From Bathynomus jamesi (lineage: Eukaryota > Arthropoda > Malacostraca > Isopoda > Cirolanidae), in the NCBI GenBank assembly GCA_023014485.1, contig JAJOZX010000945.1:996001-1060000 (forward strand): 64,000 nucleotides of DNA, in the 5' to 3' direction. Of the stretch, positions 50,424 through 61,855 are shown one piece after another. Each line of letters starts with the position of its first letter. The first letter of the stretch is position 1. The position numbers and the translations under genes were made by a program. The notes beneath the pieces were generated by a model, which was given only the letters and a program-made list of their open reading frames with translations, searched no databases and was not told the origin of the DNA.

Positions 50424-50725
50424 TGGAGTTAACCTTGATTTGGCGGTATTTACATTCGCGGTTCGTCTCCCGCCATCCCACAACAATGCGCCTCAGTCAG
50501 TATCTCTCCGCGCTACACAAAGACAATATTAGCAACAATGTTAGCAGAGGGAGGGGTTACAACAGTGTTTTCTCCAGGAATTGAAATTACAGGGGGGTGT
50601 TCGAATTTTTAATGGGGTGAGGGTTGAAGGGTGAGACCGTGAGGGCGAAAGTGGTCTTTATGGCACCATAGTAAAAACTGAAAAATGTTTCGCGACCATT
50701 TTATTAAGTTTAACTCATCTTTTAA
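50424..50725 (+). repeat. 300-bp repeat R2, copy 2
   Basis: Direct repeat of 49828-50128 with scattered substitutions. Confidence 0.8.
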
Positions 50726-51522
50726 ATTCATCACACAAATTAAAGTTGGCTACTCACGCCTTCTATGAAGCAATACATCGACATCCTTCTTGGCTTCTTG
50801 TAATTTTGCGCAAGTTGACCTGATTTAAATATAACATCCTTTAGTCATAGACAGGGAAAGATGGAATGAGGAAGAATGTTCCAGAACTGGCCATTAGATT
50901 ATTCGTCGTTTTTCTCTTAAAGGACATTCAAATTTCTGCTTTTACGTATTACATAGGTTTGTCTTCATCTCTTGCCCTCTCTATCTAAAGGCTGGGGAAT
51001 CCAACTAACCTAAGAGAGAGAGAGAGAGAGGAGAGAAAGCAGGAGGAGAGAAGAGACTTTGGGGAGAAGGTGGAATGTCCTCACCCCCCAAAGGGGTATA
51101 CCTAACATAATTTTATCTATTTTATAAAATTTTCATCCAGTTCTCTGCATCAATATTTAATTTCTTCTGATTTTCATTTCGCTTAAACTTCTCATCTTCG
51201 TGGTTGCTTGCCAAATCATTTATACATTATATACAGTACGTTTATCTCAGCTCTCAGACAACTTCTTCACCGTCTCATCGGGATACGTTGTATATAGTGA
51301 GAGGTCCAATATTCTTATTTTTGCAGCTAGATGATTCAGATCAAGGACTGTTAAGTAAAACATCTAAAATTTGCAAATGGTTACAAAAAGTAGGATGTCT
51401 AATCATTCCCAATTATTTATGTCTGTTCCATGGATACAAATAAGAAAAGAAAATTATTAAAAAAATTTTATATCTTTGCTGGTAAAAATAATAATTAAAA
51501 GATGCGTTGGTTAGAAAGCCTG
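50726..51522. other. Unassigned, with (AG)n and G-run repeat copy 2
   Basis: (AG)n at 51014-51035 and the rearranged G-run repeat at 50985-51112. No gene. Confidence 0.5.
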
Positions 51523-52660
51523 TCAGTAAGAACCAAGGGAATGTAGTCGAGACCAGTAGTCTTCACCTTCCGTTTCCTCTGTCTTAGAGGTAAAAGCCCT
51601 TTGTATAGCTTCAATGTTCGCAATGCCTCGTTTTCCGTATGGGTTTGTGAGTACTGAGCAATACTCAATTATTGGTAGGACTAGACTCTTCCATAATTTG
51701 AGCATGATTTTTGATTTTCTGTTGCGGAAGCTCCTCCAGATGATTCCCATTATTTTTCTAGTCGTTGTAATTTTGATATTATAGTGCTCTCTGAATTCTG
51801 CATCCAACGACATTATTACTCCAAGACCCCTGACTTGTGGATTTAGCGTTATCTGTTTGGCTTGCAGAGTTTTACCCTCTTTTCTGTAGCTCCTTCTTAT
51901 TACCGTATCTTAGAAGTTGGAATTTTCTTCGTTGAACTTCATATTGTTGTCTTCTACCCACTGGAATAATGTTTCAATGTCGTTTTGTAATTTTCTTATA
52001 TCGCCTTCGTTCAATATTTCCTTACATATCTTTGTGTCATCTGCGAAGCATGATACAATACTGTCCTTAATATCTGCATCAATATCTGCGAGCATTATTA
52101 TGAACAGCAAGGGAGCTAATACTGTCCATTGTGGGACAGAGCTCACGACTTCCGATTTAACTCCGTTTACCACCACTCTTTGTGTTCTTTGCGTCAAGAA
52201 ATTAAATATCCACCCTCCTAGCTTTCCAGTAATTTCTGTATTCTTAGGCTTGTGTGCTATGATTCCATGGTCACATTTATCGAAGGCTTTAGCAAATCCG
52301 TATATATTACAGCTATGTTTTGTCTTCGACACAATATTTTCTCCTGGTGGTCTAGTAACTGTGATAGACATGATATTCCAGCCCTGAAGCCATACTGATT
52401 TGGGTTGTAAAGTCTTTTTCTTGTAGGTAGTAGGTAGTTTTGCCTCTAAATAATACGTTCAAAACACCTTATAAAGTGTGAGGTGAGAGTCACTGGCCGA
52501 TAATTCTTGGGCATTGGTTCTGTTACCACCTTTAAATTGGGGCAATGTTCGCGTTCTTTAAGGGGAGTGGAATTTGTCATGTGTCGAATGATTTCCTCCA
52601 TAGTAAGTATAGCGGTTTGGCAATACTCTCTTTACATTTCTGCAGAAACGTGGCACTCCA
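51523..52660 (-). pseudogene. LINE RT pseudogene, L4-related
   Basis: Minus strand in order: a short palm segment, YGFAKAFDKCDHGIIAHKPK (first Asp), GKLGGWIFNFLTQRTQRVVV, VPQWTVLAPLLFIIMLADID and SIVSCFADDTKICKE (catalytic FADD), IETLFQWVEDNNMKFN, then after frameshifts LWKSLVLPIIEYCSVLTNPY to SLGSY. RT motifs are complete but the frame is broken in several places, and the 3' end is missing. Confidence 0.85.
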
Positions 52661-52930
52661 TGTGTCTGGCAGTACCACAAAGTACAGTACTGGACTCACT
52701 CGTGTTTATTATCATGCTAAGAGACAAAGCCAGAGGCTGTAAACAGCATTAGTATACCAGCATCGTATGCAGACGAAACAAAGTTCGGAAGAAAAATCCG
52801 CGATGCAAATGTGGTGGAGTCCTTGCAGAGGGTCACAAACAAAATATACAAATGGTCAGAAGGCAACATTACATTTAACATTAAAAAGTTTCACTTCTTG
52901 AGATATGGTAGAAATGAGGAACTTTGTTAA
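52660..52930 (+). pseudogene. LINE RT fragment, head-to-head with 51523-52660
   Basis: Plus strand: VPQSTVLDSLVFIIMLRD, SIPASYADETKFGRKIRDAN (catalytic box degenerated to YADE), SLQRVTNKIYKWSEGNITFN and KKFHFLRYGRNEE. It is closer to L4 and to the 15.1-kb copy than to its neighbour, so this is a junction of two copies in opposite orientation. Confidence 0.8.
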
Positions 52931-53117
52931 CCTCCATCAACTGAAGCGTTGAAAGTGATGTTTTAAACATCGAGTATAGCAATTTAACTTGAAGTAGTAG
53001 TATTATTAAATATTTAAATTAAACATCTGATTCTTTCGCAATAAAAATTAGGCAGGAACCTACATTTTAACACATAACTATCATATCTACAGCTAATTAC
53101 GCAAAAGTACATTTCTC

Positions 53118-53164
<47 letters not shown>

Positions 53165-54524
53165 CAAGAGCATATCGTATATACTAAGTTAATTGGAATT
53201 ACTTGTTTGATAACTTATGCGATCTAATGACTGTGCAATAACTACGTGCGGAGAATCTGGCAAATATTTTTCTAAACGCACTCCATGAATGCCATATTAC
53301 TCAGTCAGATTAATTTAAAGAAGCGCTAACACCAAATCAAACATACAGTCATATTCTAAATCAGCGTATTGTCACAAGCACAACTAAACGTAAAAGATTG
53401 GAGGCACCCATAATGCAATTTAGCAGACCAGAAGCTGCTGAACAACTTAAATCTAACTGTGAAGGGGCAAAGCACACCCAAAATAGGGACGGAGGCAAGA
53501 AAAGGGTTAAAATAATAATAATACTAATGCACTCAAATCTCTCTCTCTCTCCATCAGTTTGTCCTGCGCAGATTCAACTATCGTATTGCTTAGTACTCAT
53601 CCGGCCAGGGGGTTGTTCAAAGTCCTTGTCTAGAAAGCAACTCTTTGTTACATCAAATTACCCGAATGAGGCGGGGTACTGCAGAGGGGTCAAAGGTCGG
53701 ACGGTCTTCAACAGTTCATAAATCACTTAACCTGTTATGCAGGCAACCTGGTCCAGGTTTGATGAGGGCATACAACACTACTGTTAGCAAATCCAATTTA
53801 GTGTTTATTATACCTCTTCCTAATAATGCTCTAACTTGTCAGGATACAGTACCAACTGAGGCATCTTATCGCTGTGACAATGCATTTTCCCCTTATGCCC
53901 AAAAAATGTAGCCAAAAGTATCCTGAATGCAATAGTATATTAGTTAATACTGTAATATCTTCAATTTCTTAAGGGGGGGAAAGCAGACAAATCTCATTTA
54001 TTTATTTTTATTAGCTAGCTTCATATATCATTTTCTCTGAACTTCCTTAGTGCCAATAAGAAGCCTCCTGAAGGGAACAACTTAATTGTAGAATGGAAAG
54101 ACTTATCTTGAAACTTAATATGTAAGAGAAATTTGCCTACTCTCTCAAATAACTATCTCTTTTCATGGTCCATCTGCGACCAACACAGTGTTCTCATGTT
54201 CACTTATTACCTAAAAGTCTCATTTTTACCTCTGTGCTTTTGAAATAAACGTTTCACTCTTGAGTTTACATTTCAAAATGGGTACGTATTGTTGTTAGTG
54301 GGATAAATAACATCCCCTTAATCTGATGTGTGTAAATAATTTATTTAAGTAAGATTTAATTGCATCTTTAACTGATGCCTCATCTACCTTCAGAAAGCCC
54401 CCTTTAGCCAACCTTTAGCAAGGTTAGGCCATCATGCTCTACATTGATTAAAATCAGAATTAGGTTTATTTGGTGTTAAGTCGTTCAAGCGAGGCTGATT
54501 CTATGTAATCTGCATGTTGCACTC
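52931..54524. other. Unassigned, with (TA)n at 53124-53161
   Basis: (TA)n and (CT)n (53541-53552). ORFs at 53398-53721 and 53645-53911 (plus) overlap in different frames and have no recognisable motif. I make no functional claim. Confidence 0.4.
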
Positions 54525-54665
54525 AGGTGAAGGAACGAAATGTTCTCTTGCACTCTCGGCCGTACATAACAAGGTACACCCGGCTCATCTGGTATTGTAC
54601 TGAGACAAGCATCTAGCCTTCTTTAAAGACTTCAATTTTGACTGTTGTGACGGTCCTGAGAAACG
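54525..54665 (-). pseudogene. LINE L4-family 3' fragment
   Basis: TCTTGCACTCTCGGCCGTAC, GCTCATCTGGTATTGTACTG and TTCTTTAAAGACTTCAATTT align with 22430-22560. Confidence 0.75.
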
Positions 54666-54954
54666 ACCATTTAAGTCTCTGACAATATCCCAGGATGTAT
54701 CATAACGCCCTGGGCTAGTGTTACTATTGTGCTGTGGTACTACGGCTTTCCACTCCAAGCTGAGCGCATGAAGTCGTCCTGAGTTACCCCTTGCCTTTCA
54801 TATTCCTCAGTTTCTAAGGAGCATAAAATCGGGGATCTTTCTTTTCAATACTTTAAAACTTGATGCATCAAGTTTTAAAGTATCGCTAATAAGATCCCTT
54901 TTGTGATTCTTAGATTCCGTGATTCCTTGAAAACGAAACACCGGATATTATCGA
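54666..54954. other. Unassigned, contains a perfect 36-bp palindrome
   Basis: 54848-54883 reads the same on both strands (ATACTTTAAAACTTGATGCA and its mirror). No gene. Confidence 0.8.
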
Positions 54955-55309
54955 ACCCAATATGTGGCCGATTAGTAGCCCCGATCTTTCACCACTAGAT
55001 TATGGTGTTTGGGAAGCCCTGAAGTCCAAAGTTTACATCCCTGGTACCAATATAAGAGACATAGATGAACTAGCGAAAAAATTCTGCTCGGCTGGGAGAA
55101 GGTGTCTCAACGATATGTAAACAGGTGTATTGATCAGTGGCATCCACATATGCAGGCCTGCATTGAGCAGGAAGGGGGACACATCGAGTAACTTCTCAAT
55201 TAAGACGAACACCATGCTAAGGTAAGCATCTATGAAGTTCGGGAACTCTAGTCCCTTACATTTTTTAATATGACATTTTACCGCTAAGGGGTCACTTTTT
55301 TTACCCACC

Positions 55310-55312
<3 letters not shown>
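54955..55312 (+). pseudogene. mariner transposase C-terminus and right end
   Basis: MWPISSPDLSPLDYGVWEAL with KSKVYIPGTNIRDIDELAKK, a frameshift, then RYVNRCIDQWHPHMQACIEQ, EGGHIE and a stop. Right terminus TTTTTACCCACCCTC followed by TA at 55313. A matching left end was not found, so the element is 5' truncated. Confidence 0.8.

Positions 55313-55347
<35 letters not shown>
55313..55347. repeat. (TA)n at SINE-B tail
   Basis: (TA)n between the mariner end and SINE-B. Confidence 0.9.
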
Positions 55348-55353
<6 letters not shown>

Positions 55354-55512
55354 CGACGCTTGTGTAGAAAGAGTTCCGCACAAGATGAGGAGGGAGAACG
55401 AGCAAATGAAAATGAGGTACCTCCCAGGAATCGAACCCAGGATCATCCAATTGCCGGTCGGACATGCTATCCACTACACCAAGGTCCTCGATCAATCAGA
55501 AGCGATTTCGGG
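55348..55512 (-). mobile_element. SINE-B, copy 3
   Basis: Minus-strand head GAGGACCTTGGTGTAGTGG, GGTTCGATTCCTGGGAGG, then the CTTGTGCGGAACTC tail and AAGCGTCGTTATTTA running into (TA)n. Confidence 0.75.
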
Positions 55513-55814
55513 CATACGTTTATATAAACACTTTTCATTGCTTTCAGGTCCTGAATCCATTCTGAAAGTGCATCCCACATGTCATGAAACACCCTGTATA
55601 TCAATTGAAGATGTATGTATGTGTGCTTCCTGTAGGAACTGGATTTGCGCCATCAAAATATATAAATACAATAATTATAATATTGATGTTATAATTGTTG
55701 TTGTTGTTCTATTGTTTTATATTGTTATATTGTTTATTCTTCAGCGCTACGTATATTTAATAATGCATTAACTGTCGCACTATAACAATATATATGTTAA
55801 CTCCTCGAGGTTGA
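55513..55814. other. Unassigned AT-rich sequence
   Basis: Contains ACACCCTGTATA at 55587-55598, which looks like an orphan mariner end. Nothing else. Confidence 0.4.
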
Positions 55815-56560
55815 CGGGGGTTCTGGTTAGGCGGCAGCAACGGATTTTTCACTCTGTGGTAGCTGGTACCGTGTTTCTTGATTGGTTTGCCGATTCTTCT
55901 TATAACGTATCGGGAAATTATGTTTTTCTATTTTAAGTCTAAGTTCTCTGAAGAAAGCAAGCTCGAAGGAGAGGACAAAGATATTCTCTTACTGTAGTTT
56001 ACTGCTTCTAAAATGTTACAAGTAATGCTCAGCCTCTCGGTCAGATTAAATAATCGGAACAATCAGTATAATCAAAGTGATAATTTGAAAAATTATACGA
56101 GTTTTGGTGGCATCATTATTATTTAATGTTGACCTGTTTTGTTTTTTATTCTCAATAAGCTGAATTTTTTTTTCAAAATATTTGAAAATAAGGTAATTTT
56201 TTAGCTGTAGCAACGTCTAGACAGATAAGCCATATTTTTATTTTAAAACCGCATATTGACAGATCTGATGTCATCATGATCTGCCGAATTAACTAAAAAT
56301 GGAAATTGTGACATGCATTTTACAATGAATTAAAATTAAACACACATAAGAGCCAAAATTAAATGCTTAAAATTCAAAATTAAGTGTTAAGCAAGACATG
56401 ACTTCATCTATTACAACTAAGAGAGAATGTAAAGAAAATGAACATTGCAGAATTTAACACGATTACATGATTAAGCTAAATCTAAAAAAAATGATTAAGT
56501 AATTTAAAAAAAATAACATCAATTATTCAGCAAAAATAAAATAGAAAGAAAATATTTTTT
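55815..56560 (-). repeat. Interspersed repeat R1, copy 3
   Basis: Complement matches 5205-6000 throughout, including the 5' part missing from copy 2 (ATAATTGATG, TTAATCATTTTTTT, GCAATGTTCAT) and the CCGTTGCTGCCGCCTAACC end, finishing at GTTAACATATATA. Confidence 0.7.
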
Positions 56561-56650
56561 TTTTCAAAACTTGTGTTTTATATACAGTTACAGTGTCACG
56601 CGAGTTTGGATTTATATGCAAAAATGAATATAAGAATTATTCATTATTCA

Positions 56651-56655
<5 letters not shown>

Positions 56656-56741
<86 letters not shown>

Positions 56742-56790
56742 TCACTCACACACACACACACAGTATATATATATATATATATATATAATT
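56656..56790. repeat. (CA)n and (TA)n compound microsatellite
   Basis: (CA)n 56656-56690, (TA)n to 56738, (CA)n 56739-56762, (TA)n to 56788. Confidence 0.9.
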
Positions 56791-56889
56791 ATGCGGGTTG
56801 CTTCTACAGAGCTTCAATTTAATATTTAGGAGAAATCCAATGACAAGGAGAAATGTAAATGCCATGAAAAGTCTTCTTTATTGCGCAAC

Positions 56890-56915
56890 GTTTCGAGCAA
56901 TACGCTCATCTTCAG
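56890..56915 (-). ncRNA. Hammerhead-like motif, PLE-D left
   Basis: CTGAAGAT, GAGC loop GCTC, GAAACG. The stem has different bases from PLE-B but is still paired. Confidence 0.45.
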
Positions 56916-57259
56916 GCTGTTAATAACAATGTGAAATTAAAATCAATATTGAATGAAAAAACAAACAGAAATTTCTATAACCTATTCGTAAAGACAAATT
57001 TTAAAAGACTGAGAAAAGAGGGTTAAGTTCTAAGTTATACAGATTTACATATAAAAATTAAGAAGTTATTTTAAATACATATAGTAAATGTGAAATTAAT
57101 ACACTGGAAAAATTACCAATAGTACACTGGAACAATGGAGCTATCTACCTTACACAGCAGTATCCGAGGCCGACTAATTTGAGCAGAGGAAACGGAACGA
57201 AGGATGGCGAGGGAGATAGGGGAAGGAGGGATTATAAGGAATTGGGGAAGGAGGAGGGA

Positions 57260-58568
57260 TCATAGCAAATTGAGAGGGACGGACGATGAGTCAACATTCA
57301 GACTAGGGGACAATGCTTTAATGAAAAGGGATTCTAAAATTCTTAGTGAGTTGGGACAAGTATTACAACCAAGAATTTTAAAATTGTCTAAAGTGACATC
57401 AATTTTGCATTTGATGCTATGTTCACGAATGCTCGAGGCTTCCTTAGTTTTTAAAATTTTACCTGTTCGGCCACTTATTCCCATATGCGAATAAAATCTA
57501 GCCCTGAGAGAGCGAACAGTGCTGCCGATGTAATTCCCAAGGAGACACCTGGGGCAGGTAAATAAATATACAACACCGCTACGCAACGAGTCAGGGGTTC
57601 GATCCTTCGCTGAGAAAAAGCTACCTAAAGACGTTTTATTAATAAATATGATGCGGAAATCAGTATGATAAAAAAATTTCCTTAACAATTTTGTAAATTT
57701 AAGCTTAAATTCCTTATTCAAGGGACCCATTTCAGGTACCAAGAAATATTTTATATCCTTCGGCACTGTAATACATGGAAGTTGAGGGCTATAAACATTA
57801 TTTAAGAAGGATCTAATTAGTTTGTCTACATATTGAACAGGAAAATATTATTAGTAAAGTATGATCTTAGATTATTAAATTCATCATTAAGTAAGGTAAA
57901 ATTAGAGGTCAAATTATATCCTCTGAACAGGAGAGTTTTAATACAAGACATCTTATAGTTGAAATCAGTAAAACTAAAAAAATTCATGCCCAAACCAGTG
58001 AAAGTGGGTTTCCTATAAACTGATGTAGTAATAGAATCACCGTTTTTGAAATTAAAAGATCTAAGAAGGGGAGGGAGCCATTTTGCTCAGTTTCCATTGT
58101 ATACGTTATATTGGGGTGCAAAGAATTTAGGAAGTTAAAGAATTGTTGCGCTTGTACCGCATTATCAAAGACTGCTATCGAATCATCAACGAAGCGTCGA
58201 TAGAAAATTGGCTTGAGATGAGTGGGAGATTGTCTAAAAATTACACTTTCTAAATGAGTCATAAAAAAGTCAGCTGCTAACGGTCCGACTGGTGATCCCA
58301 TCCCTACCCCATCAATTTGTTGGTAAACCTTATTGTTGAAAGTGAAATAGCATTGTTTGAAGACCAATTCTAAAAGTTCCTTCAAATGAGACAATGAAAA
58401 ACCATGAAAATTATCAACTGAGCTAAAAACCCTATCTAAAATAATGGCAATAGTTTCAGATACAGGTACATTTGTGAAAAGTGACTTTACATCAAAACTG
58501 ACAAAAAACTTTTTTGAATCGAAGTTTTTACCCAGGAGTAAAAGTGTAATTTTTAGACAATCTCCCAC
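57260..58568 (-). pseudogene. PLE-D RT and GIY-YIG, minus-strand copy
   Basis: From 58568: FFVSFDVKSLFTNVPVSETI, CYFTFNNKVYQQIDGVGMGS, PVGPLAADFFMTHLESVIFR, FYRRFVDDSIAVFDNAVQAQ (catalytic FVDD), NGSLPFLDLLISK, then after a frameshift IKYFLVPEMGPLNKEFKLKF, GVVYLFTCPRCLLGNYIGST and VRSLRARFYSHMGISGRTGK with SSIREHSIKC. RT motifs 3-7 and a complete GIY-YIG core with R, H and E residues. N-terminus missing; one or two frameshifts. Confidence 0.9.
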
Positions 58569-59528
58569 TCATCTCAAGCCAATTTTCTATCGACGCTTCG
58601 TTGATGATTCGATAGCAGTCTTTGATAATGCGGTACAAGCGCAACAATTCTTTAACTTCCTAAATTCTTTGCACCCCAATATAACGTATACAATGGAAAC
58701 TGAGCAAAATGGCTCCCTCCCCTTCTTAGATCTTTTAATTTCGAAAAACGGTGATTCTATTACTACATCAGTTTATAGGAAACCCACTTTCACTGGTTTG
58801 GGCATGAATTTTTTTAGTTTTACTGATTTCAACTATAAGATGTCTTGTATTAAAACTCTCCTGTTCAGAGGATATAATTTGACCTCTAATTTTACCTTAC
58901 TTAATGATGAATTTAATAATCTAAGATCATACTTTACTAATAATAGTTTTCCTGTTCAATATGTAGACAAACTAATTAGATCCTTCTTAAATAATGTTTA
59001 TAGCCCTCAACTTCCATGTATTACAGTGCCGAAGGATATAAAATATTTCTTGGTACCTGAAATGGGTCCCTTGAATAAGGAATTTAAGCTTAAATTTACA
59101 AAATTGTTAAGGAAATTTTTTTATCATACTGATTTCCGCATCATATTTATTAATAAAACGTCTTTAGGTAGCTTTTTCTCAGCGAAGGATCGAACCCCTG
59201 ACTCGTTGCGTAGCGGTGTTGTATATTTATTTACCTGCCCCAGGTGTCTCCTTGGGAATTACATCGGCAGCACTGTTCGCTCTCTCAGGGCTAGATTTTA
59301 TTCGCATATGGGAATAAGTGGCCGAACAGGTAAATTTTAAAAACTAAGGAAGCCTCGAGCATTCGTGAACATAGCATCAAATGCAAATTGATGTCACTTT
59401 AGACAATTTTAAAATTCTTGGTTGTAATACTTGTCCCAACTCACTAAGAATTTTAGAATCCCTTTTCATTAAAGCATTGTCCCCTAGTCTGAATGTTGAC
59501 TCATCGTCCGTCCCTCTCAATTTGCTAT
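58553..59528 (+). pseudogene. PLE-D RT C-terminus and GIY-YIG, plus-strand copy
   Basis: Inverted counterpart. Open from the junction through RRFVDDSIAVFDNAVQAQQF, RKPTFTGLGMNFFSFTDFNY, LRSYFTNNSFPVQYVDKLIR, GVVYLFTCPRCLLGNYIGST to GISGRTGKF, then a frameshift and SSIREHSIKC and SSVPLNLL. It is better preserved than the minus copy across the connector. Confidence 0.9.
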
Positions 59529-59876
59529 GATCCCTCCTCCTTCCCCAATTCCTTATAATCCCTCATTCCCCTATCTCCCTCGCCATCCTTCGTTCCCGTT
59601 TCCTCTGCTCAAATTAGTCGGCCTCGGATACTGCTGTGTAAGGTAGATAGCTCCATTGTTCCAGTGTACTATTGGTAATTTTTCCAGTGTATTAATTTCA
59701 CATTTACTATATGTATTTAAAAATAACTTCTTAATTTTTATATGTAAATCTGTATAACTTAGAACTTAACCCTCTTTTCTCAGTCTTTTAAAATTTGTCT
59801 TTACGAATAGGTTATAGAAATTTCTGTTTGTTTTTCATTCAATATTGATTTTAATTTCACATTGTTATTAAACAGC

Positions 59877-59902
59877 CTGAAGATGAGCGTATTGCTCGAA
59901 AC
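59877..59902 (+). ncRNA. Hammerhead-like motif, PLE-D right
   Basis: Inverted counterpart of 56890-56915: CTGAAGATGAGC loop GCTCGAAAC. Confidence 0.45.
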
Positions 59903-59969
59903 GTTGCGCAATAAAGAAGACTTTTCATGGCATTTACATTTCTCCTTGTCATTGGATTTCTCCTAAATT

Positions 59970-59970
<1 letters not shown>

Positions 59971-60038
<68 letters not shown>

Positions 60039-60085
60039 AAAGAACAATAAATTATTATTATTATTATTAATATTATTATTATTAG

Positions 60086-60122
<37 letters not shown>
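59971..60122. repeat. (TA)n then (ATT)n
   Basis: (TA)n 59971-60035, (ATT)n 60050-60122. Confidence 0.9.
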
Positions 60123-60124
60123 GA

Positions 60125-61070
60125 TCTCACCAATATAACATTTAGAAGAATTTAAACAGTATTTTGTAACTCTCAGTATTAGAGGCCCGTTCCGATGGTT
60201 GGTCCTTTCATAAAAACGTATGAGTTGTGGATGGTAGTGCAGAAACCGTGTGAAGACCAGGAAGGAAACTATTACAAAATGAGTAGGAAATGAAAGGAAC
60301 AAGTAAAACATCTTTAAAATCCTAAGGAGAGGCGTTATTATCATAAAAAAAATTCAATCAACACCAGTGTTTTTTTCAATAAAAATATGAGGTTAATCTA
60401 ATTTAGTAAAATCTTATTTAACATAAGCGAACTCAGGATCCAAACAGAAGTGGTTGCAAACCCTTAAAGCTCTTAAAAATATAGCAATAAGGCTGCCTCT
60501 CTTTGTAAGGGAACTATGAGACGAAAGTCAGTGAACATTAGAGTTAGAATGAGTGGATCTTCTGAAAACAGTGAACTCGGGTTTATTATTATTAGGTCTT
60601 ATAACTTGAATGTTCATAAAGGACTATTTTTAATTCTGTTCTACCTCTACAGTAAACTTTATAGAGGGAAAGATCTTATTTAATCGGTCGAGAATGAAAT
60701 TAGGATCGGATTCAGCAGGAAGGAGAACGAACGCATCATGAACGTAACGATACCAATAAACAGATAAATCAATAACATCAAGAAGAAACTTCCTTTCAAA
60801 TAAGTCCATACATATAGTACTAAAGGTAGTTGAAAGGGGGACCCCATACTGAGGCCTTCCTTCTTTCTAAAAAATAAATTATTGAAAGTGAAATAAGAAT
60901 GTAACAAACACAGTCCAATTCATCTTATAAAAAGGGAAGTGGGTAATGCAAGTTGAATGTCGTTTCCAATGAGAAACTCTTTGAGGTATTCTAAAGTTGT
61001 CTCCAGTAAAAAGAGAGACTACATCAAAACTAATCATTTGTTTGCCCTGAAGATCGATATTACTCATTTT
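60125..61070 (-). pseudogene. Penelope-like element PLE-E fragment
   Basis: From 61067: MSNIDLQGKQMISFDVVSLF, then a frameshift, TFNNLFFRKKEGLSMGSP (motif before the catalytic site), YRYVHDAFVLLPAESDPNFI (catalytic box changed to YVHDA), and near 60180-60125 VTKYCLNSSKCYIGEI, the start of a GIY-YIG domain. It is cut off by the (ATT)n tract. Confidence 0.8.
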
Positions 61071-61465
61071 ATTAATAAAGTCTGTTGAATTTTAATGTGT
61101 AGCCACTGCGGGACGGTTTTCCACCTCAATTTCTTTAATCCTTTTTTATGAAAAATACTGACAATTTTAATATATATATAAAAACAAAGGACTTTTTCAT
61201 TCGATCTTATGACCAACTTTTGTTTTATAAAATCTACTGCTTCTCAGAACATTTTACGCCAGTTCAAACTGCCATGACCCTTTTAGCCTTTATTCTTTAT
61301 TTATTTTATTTTTGTTTTTAAATTTGGACCATTATTATTAGTTTTTGCCTTGTCGCCTGAAAGAATAGACGAAGTTCTCACGAAAAGCTTCGCGGATTTT
61401 AGTGTTTTTATCTCTTTTAACATTTGGTAATTTTACCTTTTTTATCTATTTTTACATGGTAATTG

Positions 61466-61475
<10 letters not shown>
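61071..61475. other. Unassigned AT-rich sequence
   Basis: Probably PLE-E flank; nothing recognised. Confidence 0.4.
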
Positions 61476-61520
<45 letters not shown>

Positions 61521-61590
61521 TGATGTATGTAACATCCGCATTCGCATCCGCATCCGCATCTCCACTTTGCAATGCGGATGTTATAACATT
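61476..61590. mobile_element. (TA)n and left end of an ATCCGC-rich hAT-like element
   Basis: (TA)n to 61517, then TTAGTGATGTATGTAACATCCGCATTCGCATCC with repeated CATCCG and a final ATGCGGATGTTATAAC. This is a diverged left-end relative of the element at 63072. Confidence 0.6.
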
Positions 61591-61855
61591 ATAATGTTTC
61601 CATATATGCAGTATGCACCTAATTCCCAAACGTCTGTAGGATGACACTGACTGATGTTCTGCGTTTTAAAAACTTCAAGGAAAGAAAATGTTGAAGGGCA
61701 GCAGTACCACAGCATAGAAGCGCTTATCTTCCGACATTTGTCTCATTTGTCTCACCCAGCCCACTAAATTCATTTTCTTTTGTTCCTGCTACCTCATGAT
61801 TTTTACTAATAAATGAGATGTTTATCTTGATTAACTTAATTTTAATGAAATCGCT

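Larger units (their letters stand above)
56830..59966. mobile_element. Penelope-like PLE-D, 3.1-kb inverted dimer
   Basis: 56830-58240 and 58553-59966 are near-identical inverted copies of about 1.41 kb. Each carries the C-terminal RT region, connector, GIY-YIG domain, 3' UTR and hammerhead-like end. They are separated by about 313 bp that encode the next upstream part of the RT and belong only to the minus-strand copy. The outer ends (AGGAGAAATCCAATGACAAG) coincide exactly and adjoin (TA)n on both sides. Confidence 0.9.

Noticed and set aside
53398..53911. Overlapping ORFs of 107 and 88 codons
   Set aside because: Different frames of the same DNA, no recognisable domain, no splice or promoter context.
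57204..57494. Plus-strand 96-codon ORF
   Set aside because: Antisense to the PLE-D GIY-YIG and 3' region.
59976..60344. 122-codon ORF with Asn and Ile-Tyr runs
   Set aside because: Mostly translation of (ATT)n and (TA)n; only the middle part is a Penelope remnant, annotated as PLE-E.
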